A DNA stretch of 38,700 nucleotides from Caldilineales bacterium (GCA_013360575.1 JABWBG010000005.1:1-38700), one strand, 5' to 3'. Positions 10,670-21,403 are shown, numbered from the stretch's first letter. Notes: generated by a model from the letters alone, not told the origin. Program-made: numbers and translations.

Positions 10670-11671
10670 ATGGCGACGATTTATTATGACAAAGACGCGG
10701 ACATTGCCCGGCTGCAGGGGCGCAAGATCGCGGTGCTGGGCTATGGCAGCCAGGGCCATGCCCACGCTCTCAGCCTGCAAGATAGCGGCCTGGACGTGCG
10801 CGTGGGCCTGTACAAAGGGTCAGGATCATGGGAAAAAGCGGAAGCAGCCGGGCTGCGGGTCGTCTCTACCACCCAGGCCTGCGCCGAGGCCGACATGATC
10901 ATGGTGCTGGCCCCCGACACGGTGCAGGCCAAAATCTACAAAGAGAGCATCGAGCCGAATCTGAAGCCGGGCAAGACGCTGATGTTCGGACACGGTTTCA
11001 ACATCCGTTTCGGGCAGATCGTGCCGCCCGATTTCGTGGATGTGAGCATGGTGGCCCCGAAGGCGCCCGGTCACCGCGTACGCGAGTTGTTCGTGGAAGG
11101 CACAGGCACGCCGGCGCTGGTGGCCATCTATCAGGATGCCAGCGGCCACGCTCTGGCTGACGCCCTGGCCTATGCCAAGGGCATCGGCTGCACCCGCGCC
11201 GGGGCCTTGCAGACCACCTTCAGCGAGGAAACGGAGACCGATCTGTTCGGCGAGCAGGCGGTGCTGTGCGGCGGCGTCAGCGCCCTGGTCAAGGCCGGGT
11301 TCGAGACGCTGGTCAACGCCGGCTATCAGCCGGAAGTAGCCTATTTCGAGTGCATGCATGAGCTGAAGCTGATCGTGGATTTGTTTTATCGCGGCGGCCT
11401 GGCCTACATGCGCTACAGCGTGTCCGACACTGCCGAGCATGGCGATTACCACGCCGGCGATCGCATCATTACTGCGGAAACGAAGGAGACAATGCGCCAG
11501 ATTTTGAGCGATATCCAGTCTGGAGCCTACGCCGAGGAATGGATCGACGAGAACGCCAACGGTCGCCCCCATTTCAACGCCCGCCGCGCCGCCGAACGCG
11601 AGCATCAGATCGAGCAGGTCGGTAAAGAACTGCGCAGTATGATGCCGTGGTTGAAGCCGGTGGAGGTTTAG
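10670..11671 (+). CDS. ilvC: Ketol-acid reductoisomerase, class I
   Basis: [68 protein letters not shown]. Confidence 0.95.
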   Translation: MATIYYDKDADIARLQGRKIAVLGYGSQGHAHALSLQDSGLDVRVGLYKGSGSWEKAEAAGLRVVSTTQACAEADMIMVLAPDTVQAKIYKESIEPNLKPGKTLMFGHGFNIRFGQIVPPDFVDVSMVAPKAPGHRVRELFVEGTGTPALVAIYQDASGHALADALAYAKGIGCTRAGALQTTFSEETETDLFGEQAVLCGGVSALVKAGFETLVNAGYQPEVAYFECMHELKLIVDLFYRGGLAYMRYSVSDTAEHGDYHAGDRIITAETKETMRQILSDIQSGAYAEEWIDENANGRPHFNARRAAEREHQIEQVGKELRSMMPWLKPVEV

Positions 11672-12021
11672 TATTCAGTATTCAGTGTTCAGTGTTCAGT
11701 GTTCAGTATTCAGTATTCAGTGTTCAGTGTTCAGTATTCAGTATTCAGTATTCAGTGTTCAGTGTTCAGTAATCAGTATTTGGTAATCAGTGACTAGTAG
11801 GTAATCTAGAAGATATTCAGTAAAAGTTCACCTAATGTGTCATTGCGAGGGGAGATAGCCCCGAGGCAATCCCCAACGCTGATATGGCATCCATAAAATC
11901 TACGAACCACCTCGGAGATTGCTTCGCTGCGCTCGCAATGACACATTAGGTGAACTATTACGGTATTCAAACTGAACACTGAACACTGAATACTGAATAC
12001 TGAATACTAAATACTAAAAAA
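11669..12021. repeat. Nested hairpin element: heptamer arms around a 25-bp perfect inverted repeat
   Basis: (CAGTATT/CAGTGTT)n from 11669, then AGTTCACCTAATGTGTCATTGCGAG (11825-11849) and its exact reverse complement (11932-11956), then complementary (AACACTG/AATACTG)n up to about 12020. Confidence 0.93.
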
Positions 12022-12031
12022 GGAGTTTTCC

Positions 12032-13699
12032 ATGCCCAATCCAAGTAATTATGGTCCCGACAAAGTCCTGATCTTCGATACGACCCTGCGCGATGGCGAG
12101 CAATCGCCAGGGGCGACGCTGAACGCGCAGGAAAAGCTGGACATCGCCCGGCAGTTGGCGCGGCTGGGCGTGGACATCATCGAGGCGGGCTTTCCGGCGG
12201 CCTCGCCCGGCGACCTGGAAGCGGTGCAGCGCATCGCCCAGACCGTGGGCCAGGAGCCACGCATCGACAGGCAGGGCAATCCGGCCGAGCCGCCGGTGAT
12301 CTGCGGGCTGGCGCGGGCCAATCCCCAGGATATCGACGCGGCCTGGGAGGCGGTGCGTCCGGCCAAACACCCCCGCATCCACACCTTTTTGGCCACTTCA
12401 CCCGTACACATGGAATACAAGCTGAAGATGCAGCCGGAAGAGGTGGTAGCGCGAGTGCGAGAGATGGTCGGGTACGCCAAACAGTATTGCGCTGATGTAG
12501 AGTTCAGCCCAGAGGACGCCGGGCGCAGCGACCCCCGCTTCCTCTATCAGGTGCTGACCGCGGCCATTGCGGCCGGCGCCACCACCCTCAACATCCCCGA
12601 CACCGTGGGCTACACCACGCCCGATGAGTTTGGCCGCCTGATCCGCGACATCCGCGAGCACACGCCTGGCGCCAAAGATGTGGTGATCTCGGTGCACTGC
12701 CACAACGACCTGGGGCTGGCCACGGCCAACACCATGGCCGGGGTGCAGAACGGCGCCCGCCAGGTCGAGGTCACCATCAATGGCATCGGCGAGCGGGCGG
12801 GGAACACCAGCCTGGAAGAGGTGGTGATGGCCCTGTACGTGCGCCAGCAGGTCTACGAGACTGAAACCAACATCATCACCCAGGAGATCCACCGTTCCTC
12901 CGACATGGTATCTCGCTACACCGGCATGGTGATCCAGCCAAACAAGGCCATTGTCGGGGCCAACGCCTTCGCCCACGAAGCCGGCATCCACCAGGATGGC
13001 ATGCTGAAGAACAAGCGCACCTACGAGATCATGGACGCGGACACCATCGGCCTCAGCCATTCCAAGCTGGTGCTGGGCAAACATTCCGGGCGGCACGCCT
13101 TCCGCGTGCGCATGGAAGAGATGGGCTATCATCTGGAAGATGAGGAGTTGAACAAGGTGTTCAGGCGCTTCAAAGATCTGGCCGACAAGAAGAAAACGGT
13201 GTCGGATGCCGATCTGGAAGCGCTGGTGGGGGATGAGGTGTACCAACCGAAGGAGACCTGGGAGTTGGTCAATGTGCAGGTGCAGTGCGGCAACAATGTG
13301 GTTCCCACGGCGGTGGTGACGCTGCGCAACACCGATTCGGGCGCCACCGTGACCGACGCCGGCTTTGGCTCTGGCCCGGTGGATGCGGTGTATCAGGGCA
13401 TCAACCGCATTGTGCAGGTTCCCAACGTCCTCACCGAGTTCCTCGTCCAGGCGGTGACCGAAGGCATCGACGCCAACGGTGATGTTACGATCCGCATCGC
13501 CGTGCCCGAAAGCCGGGGCTTCACGCACACCGCCCAGGGCCGGCCCCGCCGCCGCCTGTTCTCAGGCCGCGGCATTGATACCGACATCATCGTGGCCAGC
13601 GCCAAAGCATATATGCAGGCGCTGAACAAGTTGATCGATGCCGAAAGCGCCACGCAATCGACCGTACACATCGCCAATGGCGAACGGAGTGCGGTATAG
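12032..13699 (+). CDS. leuA: 2-isopropylmalate synthase
   Basis: 555 aa; [58 protein letters not shown]-terminal regulatory domain; AAAAGGAG before ATG. Confidence 0.93.
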   Translation: MPNPSNYGPDKVLIFDTTLRDGEQSPGATLNAQEKLDIARQLARLGVDIIEAGFPAASPGDLEAVQRIAQTVGQEPRIDRQGNPAEPPVICGLARANPQDIDAAWEAVRPAKHPRIHTFLATSPVHMEYKLKMQPEEVVARVREMVGYAKQYCADVEFSPEDAGRSDPRFLYQVLTAAIAAGATTLNIPDTVGYTTPDEFGRLIRDIREHTPGAKDVVISVHCHNDLGLATANTMAGVQNGARQVEVTINGIGERAGNTSLEEVVMALYVRQQVYETETNIITQEIHRSSDMVSRYTGMVIQPNKAIVGANAFAHEAGIHQDGMLKNKRTYEIMDADTIGLSHSKLVLGKHSGRHAFRVRMEEMGYHLEDEELNKVFRRFKDLADKKKTVSDADLEALVGDEVYQPKETWELVNVQVQCGNNVVPTAVVTLRNTDSGATVTDAGFGSGPVDAVYQGINRIVQVPNVLTEFLVQAVTEGIDANGDVTIRIAVPESRGFTHTAQGRPRRRLFSGRGIDTDIIVASAKAYMQALNKLIDAESATQSTVHIANGERSAV

Positions 13700-13945
13700 A
13701 AGTTGGTTGGTTGGTTGGTTAGTTAGTTGGTTAGTTGGTTAGTTGGTTGGTTGGTAAATTGGTAAGGATCGCCGCAAAAGTCACCAATCTACCAACTAAC
13801 CAACCAACCAACCAACCAACCAACCAACTAACCAACCAACCAACCAACTAACCAACTAACCAACCAACCAACTAACCAACTAACCAACCAACTAACCAAC
13901 TAACCAACCAACTAACCAACTAACCAACTAACCAACCAACCAACC
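13700..13945. repeat. Giant inverted simple repeat (GGTT/AGTT)n - core - (AACC/AACT)n, second copy
   Basis: Same architecture as 10430-10652, sharing the core ATTGGTAAGGATCGCCGCAAAA; between leuA and leuC. Confidence 0.95.
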
Positions 13946-13951
13946 CCCCCT

Positions 13952-15361
13952 ATGACCCAAACACCCAAAACCCTTTTCGATAAAGTGTGGGATGCGCATG
14001 TGGTGAAGCAGGATGCGGGCGCGCCGGCGGTGCTGTATATCGACGCCCATCTCATCCACGAAGTGACTTCGCCGCAGGCTTTTAATATGCTGCGCCAGCG
14101 CGGCCTGCGGGTGCGGCGGCCCGACAAAACCTTCGCCACCATGGATCATGCCATCCCCACCCGGCAGACGGAGATGACCCTATGGCCCGCAGATGCGGCC
14201 CATCAGGTGCGCACGCTGCGCCAAAACTGCGCGGATTTCGGCCTCACGCTGTGGGATATCACAGGCGAGGTGCAGGGCATCGTGCACGTCGTCGGCCCGG
14301 AGATGGGCGTGACCCAGCCGGGCATGACCATCGTCTGCGGCGACAGCCACACCAGCACGCACGGCGCCTTTGGGGCGCTGGCCTTTGGCATCGGCACCAG
14401 CGAAGTGGGGCATGTGCTGGCCACGCAATGCCTGCTGCAAGCCAAGCCCAAGACCTTCGCCATCAATATCGAGGGCGAATTGGCGCACGGCGTCACCGCC
14501 AAAGACATCATCCTCGCCATCATCGCCCAGAATGGCACCGGCGGCGGGGCCGGGCACGTGTTCGAATACCGCGGCAGCGCCATCGCCAAGCTGAGCATGG
14601 CCAACCGCATGACGATCTGCAACATGAGCATCGAGGGCGGCGCCAGGGCCGGCATGATCGCCCCGGACGAGACCACGTTCGCGTACCTGGCGGGCCGGGA
14701 CTATGCCCCCAAAGGTCGGGAGTGGCAGGCGGCGGTGGCGCGCTGGCGCACGCTGCGCAGCGATGAGGGCGCCGTGTTCGACCGGGAAATGACACTCGAC
14801 GCCAACAAGCTGCAACCGATGGTCACCTACGGCACCAACCCCGGCCAGGGCATGCCTGTCAGCGGCCAGATTCCCACGCCCGACCAGCTGGCCGACCCCG
14901 CCGAACGTCGGGCTTTGCTCAGCGCCCTGGAGTACATGGGCCTGAAGCCCGGCCAGCCCATCGCGGGCCAGCCCATCGACATCGTGTTCATCGGCTCCTG
15001 CACCAATGGCCGCATCGAAGACCTGCGCCAGGCCGCGGAGGTGGTCAAGGGCAGGCGGGTTTCAGACAGCGTCTGGGCCATCGTCGTGCCCGGCTCCAAG
15101 GCGGTGAAGGCCCAGGCCGAAGCCGAAGGGCTGGATCGCATCTTCGCCGCCGCTGGGTTCGAGTGGCGCGGGGCCGGGTGCAGCATGTGCCTGGCCATGA
15201 ATGATGACAAGGCCGGCGCCGGGAAATATGTGGCCTCGACCAGCAACCGCAATTTCGAGGGCCGCCAAGGCCCCGGCGCCCGCACCCTGCTCATGAGCCC
15301 GATCATGGCCGCGGCCGCGGCCGTCAATGGAAAAGTTGTTGATGTGCGGGAGATGATTTAA
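13952..15361 (+). CDS. leuC: 3-isopropylmalate dehydratase large subunit
   Basis: 469 aa; [57 protein letters not shown]. Confidence 0.95.
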   Translation: MTQTPKTLFDKVWDAHVVKQDAGAPAVLYIDAHLIHEVTSPQAFNMLRQRGLRVRRPDKTFATMDHAIPTRQTEMTLWPADAAHQVRTLRQNCADFGLTLWDITGEVQGIVHVVGPEMGVTQPGMTIVCGDSHTSTHGAFGALAFGIGTSEVGHVLATQCLLQAKPKTFAINIEGELAHGVTAKDIILAIIAQNGTGGGAGHVFEYRGSAIAKLSMANRMTICNMSIEGGARAGMIAPDETTFAYLAGRDYAPKGREWQAAVARWRTLRSDEGAVFDREMTLDANKLQPMVTYGTNPGQGMPVSGQIPTPDQLADPAERRALLSALEYMGLKPGQPIAGQPIDIVFIGSCTNGRIEDLRQAAEVVKGRRVSDSVWAIVVPGSKAVKAQAEAEGLDRIFAAAGFEWRGAGCSMCLAMNDDKAGAGKYVASTSNRNFEGRQGPGARTLLMSPIMAAAAAVNGKVVDVREMI

Positions 15362-15363
15362 CC

Positions 15364-15957
15364 ATGAACCCCTTCACCACCCTCACCGCCGCCGCCGCGC
15401 CGCTGCGCGCCGAAAATGTCGACACCGACCAGATCATCCCCGCCCGCTTTCTCACCGCCGTCACCAAGGCGGGCATGGGCGATGGCCTGTTCGCGGCCTG
15501 GCGCTATGATCCGACCGGCCAGCCCCGCCCCGATTTTGTGCTCAATCAGCCGCAATACGCCGCCGCGCAGATCCTGATCGCCGGACGCAATTTCGGCAGC
15601 GGCTCCAGCCGCGAGCACGCGGTATGGGCGCTGACCGAATACGGCTTCCGCGCCGTGATCTCGCCCGGCTTCGCCGACATTTTCTACAACAACGCCCTCA
15701 AAAATGGCCTGCTGCCCGTGCCCCTGCCCGAAGAGGCCGTCCGCCTGCTGCTCGATCTGGTCGAGGAACAGCCGGATGTTCAGATTCAGCTCGATCTTGG
15801 CGCTCAAACCGTAAGCCTGCCCGATGGCCAATCCTATCACTTCGCCATCGATCCCTATCGTAAGGAATGCCTAATCGAAGGTCTCGACGATCTCGGCTAC
15901 CTGCTGGCGCAAGAAGCGGCGATAACCGCATATGAGCATTCAAATACCAAGAATTAA
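15364..15957 (+). CDS. leuD: 3-isopropylmalate dehydratase small subunit
   Basis: 197 aa; NVDTDQIIPARFL, GRNFGSGSSREHAVWAL. Confidence 0.95.
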   Translation: MNPFTTLTAAAAPLRAENVDTDQIIPARFLTAVTKAGMGDGLFAAWRYDPTGQPRPDFVLNQPQYAAAQILIAGRNFGSGSSREHAVWALTEYGFRAVISPGFADIFYNNALKNGLLPVPLPEEAVRLLLDLVEEQPDVQIQLDLGAQTVSLPDGQSYHFAIDPYRKECLIEGLDDLGYLLAQEAAITAYEHSNTKN

Positions 15958-15997
15958 TCATTAATTATTAATCATCAATCATCGATCATCGATCATC
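15956..15997. repeat. Heptanucleotide repeat (RATCATC)6
   Basis: AATCATT AATTATT AATCATC AATCATC GATCATC GATCATC, overlapping the leuD stop codon. Confidence 0.9.
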
Positions 15998-16008
15998 AGA
16001 GGAACCTC

Positions 16009-16200
16009 ATGACCCCACCCACCCCCCTGCCTACCGCCCCGCGCAACGGCCCGTCCGAACCTCGCCCGAACAACGCGCAGGAGGCCAGGCCGACTGACCC
16101 CACCACACTCCGCCCCGCGGCCGATTTCCTGGAGTTGGATGAGATCTCCCTCGCCTTCTGGGGCGCCGCCGCCCTCCATCGCCACGACGAGCGCCGTTGA
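16009..16200 (+). CDS. Small ORF between leuD and leuB, function unknown
   Basis: 63 aa [70 protein letters not shown] upstream; stop 2 nt before the leuB ATG. Confidence 0.55.
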   Translation: MTPPTPLPTAPRNGPSEPRPNNAQEARPTDPTTLRPAADFLELDEISLAFWGAAALHRHDERR

Positions 16201-16202
16201 GT

Positions 16203-17324
16203 ATGACCATGCATTATTCCCTTGTTTTGCTGCCCGGCGACGGCATCGGCCCGGAAGTGGTGCGCGAGGCGGAACTGACGCTGGCCGCGCTGGCCCCGGT
16301 GTTCAGGTTCAGCCTGACCTTCGAGACGCATCTCATGGGCGGCTGCGCCATCGACGCCACCGGCCAGCCCCTGCCCGCCGCCACCCTGGCCGCCTGCCGC
16401 TCGGCCGATGCCGTGCTGCTGGGCGCAGTGGGCGGGCCTAAATGGAGCGATCCCGCGGCCAAAGTGCGCCCGGAACAGGGCCTGCTGGCGCTGCGCAAGG
16501 AACTGGGGCTGTACGCCAATCTTCGCCCGGTCAAGATCTTCCCGCAGCTGATCAACGCCTCCAGCCTGAAACCGGAGACCCTGGCGGGCGTGGACATGCT
16601 GGTCGTGCGCGAATTGACCGGCGGCGCCTATTTCGGCCCGCAGAAAGAGGGGGATGACGAGGCCTACGACACCATGCTCTACACCCGCGGCGAGATCGAA
16701 CGCGTGGTGCGGGTGGCAGCGCGGGCCGCACAGACGCGCCGCGGCCATCTCACATCGGTGGACAAGGCCAACGTGCTGGCCTCCTCCCGGCTGTGGCGCA
16801 AGACCACGGCCCAGATCATGGCCGCCGAATTCCCCGACGTGACGCTTGAGCATCAGCTTGTCGACGCCATGGCCATGCACCTCATCCGCCGCCCTGCGGG
16901 CTTCGACGTCATCGTCAGCGAAAACCTGTTCGGCGATATCCTCACCGACGAGGCGGCGATGCTGGCCGGATCCATGGGCATGCTGCCCTCGGCCAGCCTG
17001 GGCGACGGCGCCAACGGCGTCTACGAACCGATCCACGGCTCCGCGCCCGACATTGCCGGGCAGGGCATTGCCAATCCCCTGGCCACCATCCTTTCAGCGG
17101 CGATGATGCTGCGGCACTCGCTTGGGCAAGAAGCTGCGGCTCAGGCTATCGAAACCGCGGTGGAGATGGCGCTCGCCGCCGGCTACCGCACCCCCGATCT
17201 TGCCGGCGTCGCCGCCCCTGATCAGGCCACCGAAGTGGTGGGCACTGCGGCGATGGGCGCGGTGGTGCGGGAGAATCTGAGGATCATCTCCAACTCGAAA
17301 CAGGCAGATATCGCATCAGATTGA
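16203..17324 (+). CDS. leuB: 3-isopropylmalate dehydrogenase
   Basis: [48 protein letters not shown]. Confidence 0.93.
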   Translation: MTMHYSLVLLPGDGIGPEVVREAELTLAALAPVFRFSLTFETHLMGGCAIDATGQPLPAATLAACRSADAVLLGAVGGPKWSDPAAKVRPEQGLLALRKELGLYANLRPVKIFPQLINASSLKPETLAGVDMLVVRELTGGAYFGPQKEGDDEAYDTMLYTRGEIERVVRVAARAAQTRRGHLTSVDKANVLASSRLWRKTTAQIMAAEFPDVTLEHQLVDAMAMHLIRRPAGFDVIVSENLFGDILTDEAAMLAGSMGMLPSASLGDGANGVYEPIHGSAPDIAGQGIANPLATILSAAMMLRHSLGQEAAAQAIETAVEMALAAGYRTPDLAGVAAPDQATEVVGTAAMGAVVRENLRIISNSKQADIASD

Positions 17325-17657
17325 GATGATCTTCCAACGCTGTCGCCGCCCAAATCGTGGCCAGATCATCGATCAAGTCCCCAAGCAAAAGCATGTCATT
17401 CAGGACGATGATCCCATTGGTCTGCCGCCCCTCTGCCATCCGCTGCTGCAAATGGCCGGGCATGGAGGCGGGTTGTTGGTCACAAGCAAAGCGCCATGCA
17501 CAAAACACCACTCCAGAATGACCGGATCCAGCGATTTGAGGGCCGGCATCCCCGGCTGACCGATTCGCCACACCCTGATTTGACTCCAATGCCGCTACAA
17601 ACCCCGTTGAATCTGGGGATCAATATGCTCATCCAGCAAATATACGATTTCTCTCAT
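17284..17657 (-). pseudogene. Degraded DUF5615/PIN-like toxin
   Basis: From ATG 17657 (ATGA overlap with the antitoxin stop): MREIVYLLDEHIDPQIQRGL-TAG-RHWSQIRVWRIGQPGMPALKSLDPVILEWCFVHGALLVTNN, then a frameshift into QPASMPGHLQQRMAEGRQTNGIIVLNDMLLLGDLIDDLATIWAAT. Confidence 0.75.
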
Positions 17658-18043
17658 TCTGTTTCATAGGTAGGCGAAGGCTCGGCAAATATCAACCCAC
17701 GCTGCTCTGCCACGATTCGCGCTGTGTCTTTGCCATATTTCTCTCGCAGCGCCCGCAATCGCAAAATTACTGGATCTGGATTCTTTTCCTGCTCTTCCCG
17801 CATTCTTCGCCCGAACTCGATCAAATCTGTCATGTATTGATGCAAAGCTTCTTTATTGTGCAAATAATACAGGATCGTCGCGTAGACCTGTTCGAGGTTG
17901 ATGCTATAAAAACGCTCGTCGATCTGCTCCGGCGTCTGGCCGCGGTGGATGTATTCGTACAGCACCGATTCGATGCCGACGCGGCTGCCTTTGAGGCGGA
18001 TATCGTTCGGCGCCAGGAAATCAAAATACTCTTCGAGTTGCAT
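17654..18043 (-). CDS. DUF433-type antitoxin-like protein
   Basis: MQLEEYFDFLAPNDIRLKGSRVGIESVLYEYIHRGQTPEQIDERFYSINLEQVYATILYYLHN; typical partner of DUF5615 proteins. Confidence 0.75.
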   Translation of the reverse strand: MQLEEYFDFLAPNDIRLKGSRVGIESVLYEYIHRGQTPEQIDERFYSINLEQVYATILYYLHNKEALHQYMTDLIEFGRRMREEQEKNPDPVILRLRALREKYGKDTARIVAEQRGLIFAEPSPTYETE

Positions 18044-18123
18044 GGTTGCTACCCTCCGATGGGTGGGACCTGCGGCCATTATAGCAGCAATCCCCTTCCA
18101 AATCTATCACCAGGATAAACAGG

Positions 18124-19698
18124 ATGACCCTATATCTCTATGACACCACCCTGCGCGACGGCACGCAGGGCGAGGGCGTCAACTTCTCGTCTGGCGACAA
18201 GCTGCGCATCGCCCGCAAGCTCGATGAACTGGGCGTGCATTACATCGAAGGGGGCTGGCCCGGCTCGAATCCCAAAGATATGGAATTCTTCCAGCGGGCC
18301 AGGAGCGATCTGCATCTGCGGCATGCCAAGATCGCTGCCTTTGGTTCCACGCGCAAGGCCAAAACCCCGGTGGCTGAGGATGCGCAGGTGGCGATGTTGT
18401 TGGCTTGTGAGACCCCCGTGGTCACAGTCTTTGGCAAAACCTGGACGCTGCACGTCACCGATGTGCTGCGCACGACCCTGAAAGAGAACGTGGCCATGAT
18501 CGAGGACACGGTGGCGTATCTGAAACAGGCCGGAAAAGAGGTGATCTACGACGCCGAGCACTTTTTCGACGGCTACCGCGCCGACCCGGACTACGCGCTG
18601 AAGACGCTCCACGCCGCGCAGACGGCCGGCGCCGATTGCATCGTGCTGTGCGATACCAACGGCGGAACGATGCCCTGGGAGATCGAGCCGATCATCCAGA
18701 AGATTCGGGCCGGCGGGATCAGGGCGCCGCTGGGCATGCACACGCACAACGATGGCGAATTGGGCGTGGCCAACGCTCTGGCCGGGGTGCGGGCCGGGGC
18801 CGTGCACGTGCAGGGCACGATCAACGGCTATGGCGAGCGCTGCGGCAACAGCAATCTTGTCAGCATCATCGCCAACCTGAATCTGAAAATGGGGGTGCAG
18901 GCGGTGTCGGCGGCGCAATTGCAGCGGCTGACTGAAGTCGCCGCCTTCGTCAGTGAGCTGGCCAACCTGGCCCCGGATGACCACGCCGCCTTCGTGGGCC
19001 GCAGCGCCTTCGCCCACAAAGGGGGGGTGCATGTGAATGCGGTGGTCAAGAATGTGGATTCCTACCAGCACATCGACCCGGCGTTGGTGGGGAACAAGAT
19101 GCGGGTGGTGGTGTCCGACCTGTCAGGGAAGGACAATATCGCGGTCAAACGGGAGCTTTTTGGGCTGGCGGGGGTGACGAAAGAACAAGAACGCACGGTA
19201 TTGGCCCAGATCAAACAAATGGAACATGAGGGCTACGCCTTCGAGGCCGCCGATGCTTCGGTTGAGTTGTTGCTGCGCCGCACCCAACCCACCTATCACG
19301 CTCCCTTCGCGCTGATCGATTTCACCACCGCAGTCGATCACCGCCGCGGGCGGGGGTTGTTCTCCGAGGCCACGGTCAAGGTGGAGATCGGCGGCCAGGT
19401 TTTCCACGAGGTGGCCGAGGGCAACGGCCCCGTCAACGCCCTGAACGAAGCCCTGCGCAAAGCCCTGGAGCGTTTCTATCCCCGCCTGGAATCGGTGCAC
19501 CTGACCGATTACAAAGTCCGCATTTTGAACACGCACATGGCCACCGCCGCCACCACCCGTGTGCTGATCGATTTCAGCGACGGTGATCACCGCTGGACGA
19601 CGGTCGGGGCCAGTTCCAACATCATCGAAGCCAGTTGGCAGGCGCTGGCGGATGGGCTGGAGTATGCGCTGTTGAATGGGGGTGAGCGTAAAACGTAA
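18124..19698 (+). CDS. cimA: (R)-citramalate synthase
   Basis: 524 aa; LYDTTLRDGTQGEGVNFSSGDKLRIARKLDELGVHYIEGGWPGSNPKDMEFF; GMHTHNDGELGVANALAGVRAG. Confidence 0.9.
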   Translation: MTLYLYDTTLRDGTQGEGVNFSSGDKLRIARKLDELGVHYIEGGWPGSNPKDMEFFQRARSDLHLRHAKIAAFGSTRKAKTPVAEDAQVAMLLACETPVVTVFGKTWTLHVTDVLRTTLKENVAMIEDTVAYLKQAGKEVIYDAEHFFDGYRADPDYALKTLHAAQTAGADCIVLCDTNGGTMPWEIEPIIQKIRAGGIRAPLGMHTHNDGELGVANALAGVRAGAVHVQGTINGYGERCGNSNLVSIIANLNLKMGVQAVSAAQLQRLTEVAAFVSELANLAPDDHAAFVGRSAFAHKGGVHVNAVVKNVDSYQHIDPALVGNKMRVVVSDLSGKDNIAVKRELFGLAGVTKEQERTVLAQIKQMEHEGYAFEAADASVELLLRRTQPTYHAPFALIDFTTAVDHRRGRGLFSEATVKVEIGGQVFHEVAEGNGPVNALNEALRKALERFYPRLESVHLTDYKVRILNTHMATAATTRVLIDFSDGDHRWTTVGASSNIIEASWQALADGLEYALLNGGERKT

Positions 19699-19700
19699 TA

Positions 19701-20519
19701 CTACCCTTTCAACGCCCCTGTCATCAGGCCGCGCAGGAAGTAGCGGCCCAGGAAGATGTAGACGAGCAGGGTGGGCAGGGCCGCCAGGAAGGACCCGGCC
19801 ATCTGCACATTCCATTCGATGATCTGGCTGCCGGCCATGTTGTTCAAGGCCACCGTCACCGGCCAGTTGGAGGGGCTGGTGATGACCACGGCGAAGAGAA
19901 AATCGTTCCACGCTGCCGTGAACTGCCAGATCAACACCACCACGAAACTGGGGATGGAAAGGGGCAGGAGGATGTGACGATACACCCCCAGCAGGCCCGC
20001 TCCATCCATCCTCGCCGCCTCCACCAGTTCACCGGGCACGCCCGCGTAGTAATTGCGGAAGGTGAGGGTGGTGATGGGGATGCCGTAGATCACATGGGTG
20101 AGGATGAGGCCGGGCACGCCGCCATAGAGATTGATGCGGCGCATGAACTCGACCAGGGGGATGAGGATGCTTTGGTAGGGGATGAACATGCCGAACAACA
20201 GCAAGGGGAAGATAAAATCGGCCCCGCGGAACTTCCAGCGGGCCAGCACAAAGCCGTTGAGTGAGCCGAGGATGGCCGAGATAATGGCCGCGGGCACGAC
20301 CAGGCGCACACTGTTCCACAAGTTCGGCGACAACGCTTTGTACGCGGCGATGAAATTGTCGAAATGGAGGCCGCTGGGCAGCTTCCACATGGTTTTCAGA
20401 CTGACTTCGGCAAAGCTCTTGAAGCCGGTGTTGAGCATGATGAACATCGGCAGCAGATAGAACACCGTCATCAGCAACAGCGGGATGTACAACCAGTAGC
20501 GTGAGCGGCTCTGAATCAT
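19701..20519 (-). CDS. Carbohydrate ABC transporter permease (MalG-type)
   Basis: MIQSRSRYWLYIPLLLMTVFYLLPMFIMLNTGFKS; EAARMDGAGLLGVYRHILLPLSIP; the upstream part of the track ORF is a frame artefact. Confidence 0.88.
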   Translation of the reverse strand: MIQSRSRYWLYIPLLLMTVFYLLPMFIMLNTGFKSFAEVSLKTMWKLPSGLHFDNFIAAYKALSPNLWNSVRLVVPAAIISAILGSLNGFVLARWKFRGADFIFPLLLFGMFIPYQSILIPLVEFMRRINLYGGVPGLILTHVIYGIPITTLTFRNYYAGVPGELVEAARMDGAGLLGVYRHILLPLSIPSFVVVLIWQFTAAWNDFLFAVVITSPSNWPVTVALNNMAGSQIIEWNVQMAGSFLAALPTLLVYIFLGRYFLRGLMTGALKG

Positions 20520-21403
20520 GCTTCCACCTCCGTGCGCAGGGTGTAATAAAGGTAGGGGATGACGAGCACCGCCACACTGAAGAGAAGGATGATGCCGATG
20601 GCCGCGCCACGGGAGAAGAAGTTGCCGTCGAAGGTCGTCGTCCACATGTAGATGGCGGGCACATCCAGCTTCACCTGCTTGCCGGCCACAGCGATGATCA
20701 GATCGAACACTTTGAGCGAGATGTGGCCGAGGATGATCATGGCTGTGAGGGTGATGGGCTTGAGCATGGGCAAGATGATGCGCCGATACATCTGGATTTC
20801 GCTGGCGCCATCCACCCGCGCCGCTTCTTTCACCGCATCGGGGATGGCGCGCAGGCCGCCGAGATAGAGGGCCATCGTGTACCCCGACATCTGCCAGATG
20901 GCAGGGATGGCAATGGCGGCGATGCCCCAATTCGGCGTGTTGTGCCAGAGATTGATCAGAAAATCGAGGCCGAGGTTATCGAACAGGAGGTTCAGGCCGC
21001 TCATGCGCGAACCCTGAGCCGGGTTCATCAGCCACCGCCACACCACGCCGGTGACGATGAAGGAAATGGCCATCGGAAACAGAAACAGATTGCGGAAGAA
21101 GTTCTCGCCCCGTAAATTTTGGTCGACCAAAATCGCCAACGCCAGGCCCAACAGCAGGCAGCCGCCCACAAACAGCACCGTAAAAATCACGGTGTTGCGG
21201 ATATCGATGTGAAAACGGGGATCGGCGAAAAGATCGGTGTAGTTTTTGAACCCCGCCCACTCATAATTCGGCAGCAAACCCTTCCAATTGCTCAGCGAAA
21301 CCCGCGCCGACCAACCGATGAAGCCATAGACAAAAATGAGCACAGCGAGAATGGAGGGTGATACCAGTGCAAAGGCTAGAATTCGATCCTTCCTGATGCC
21401 CAT
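20516..21403 (-). CDS. Carbohydrate ABC transporter permease (MalF/UgpA-type)
   Basis: 295 aa; EAARVDGASEIQMYRRIILPMLKP EAA loop; stop/start overlap with the next permease. Confidence 0.9.
   Translation of the reverse strand: MGIRKDRILAFALVSPSILAVLIFVYGFIGWSARVSLSNWKGLLPNYEWAGFKNYTDLFADPRFHIDIRNTVIFTVLFVGGCLLLGLALAILVDQNLRGENFFRNLFLFPMAISFIVTGVVWRWLMNPAQGSRMSGLNLLFDNLGLDFLINLWHNTPNWGIAAIAIPAIWQMSGYTMALYLGGLRAIPDAVKEAARVDGASEIQMYRRIILPMLKPITLTAMIILGHISLKVFDLIIAVAGKQVKLDVPAIYMWTTTFDGNFFSRGAAIGIILLFSVAVLVIPYLYYTLRTEVEA

Noticed and set aside
12398-13528. 376-aa minus ORF antisense to leuA (and similar long antisense ORFs over ilvB, ilvC, leuC, ilvD and cimA)
   Set aside because: Codon-position GC mirror effect; no domain signatures.
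18041-18143. Possible second leader peptide before cimA (MVATLRWVGPAAIIAAIPFQIYHQDKQDDPISL)
   Set aside because: Only modestly Ile-rich, overlaps the cimA start, and no terminator/antiterminator pair is visible.
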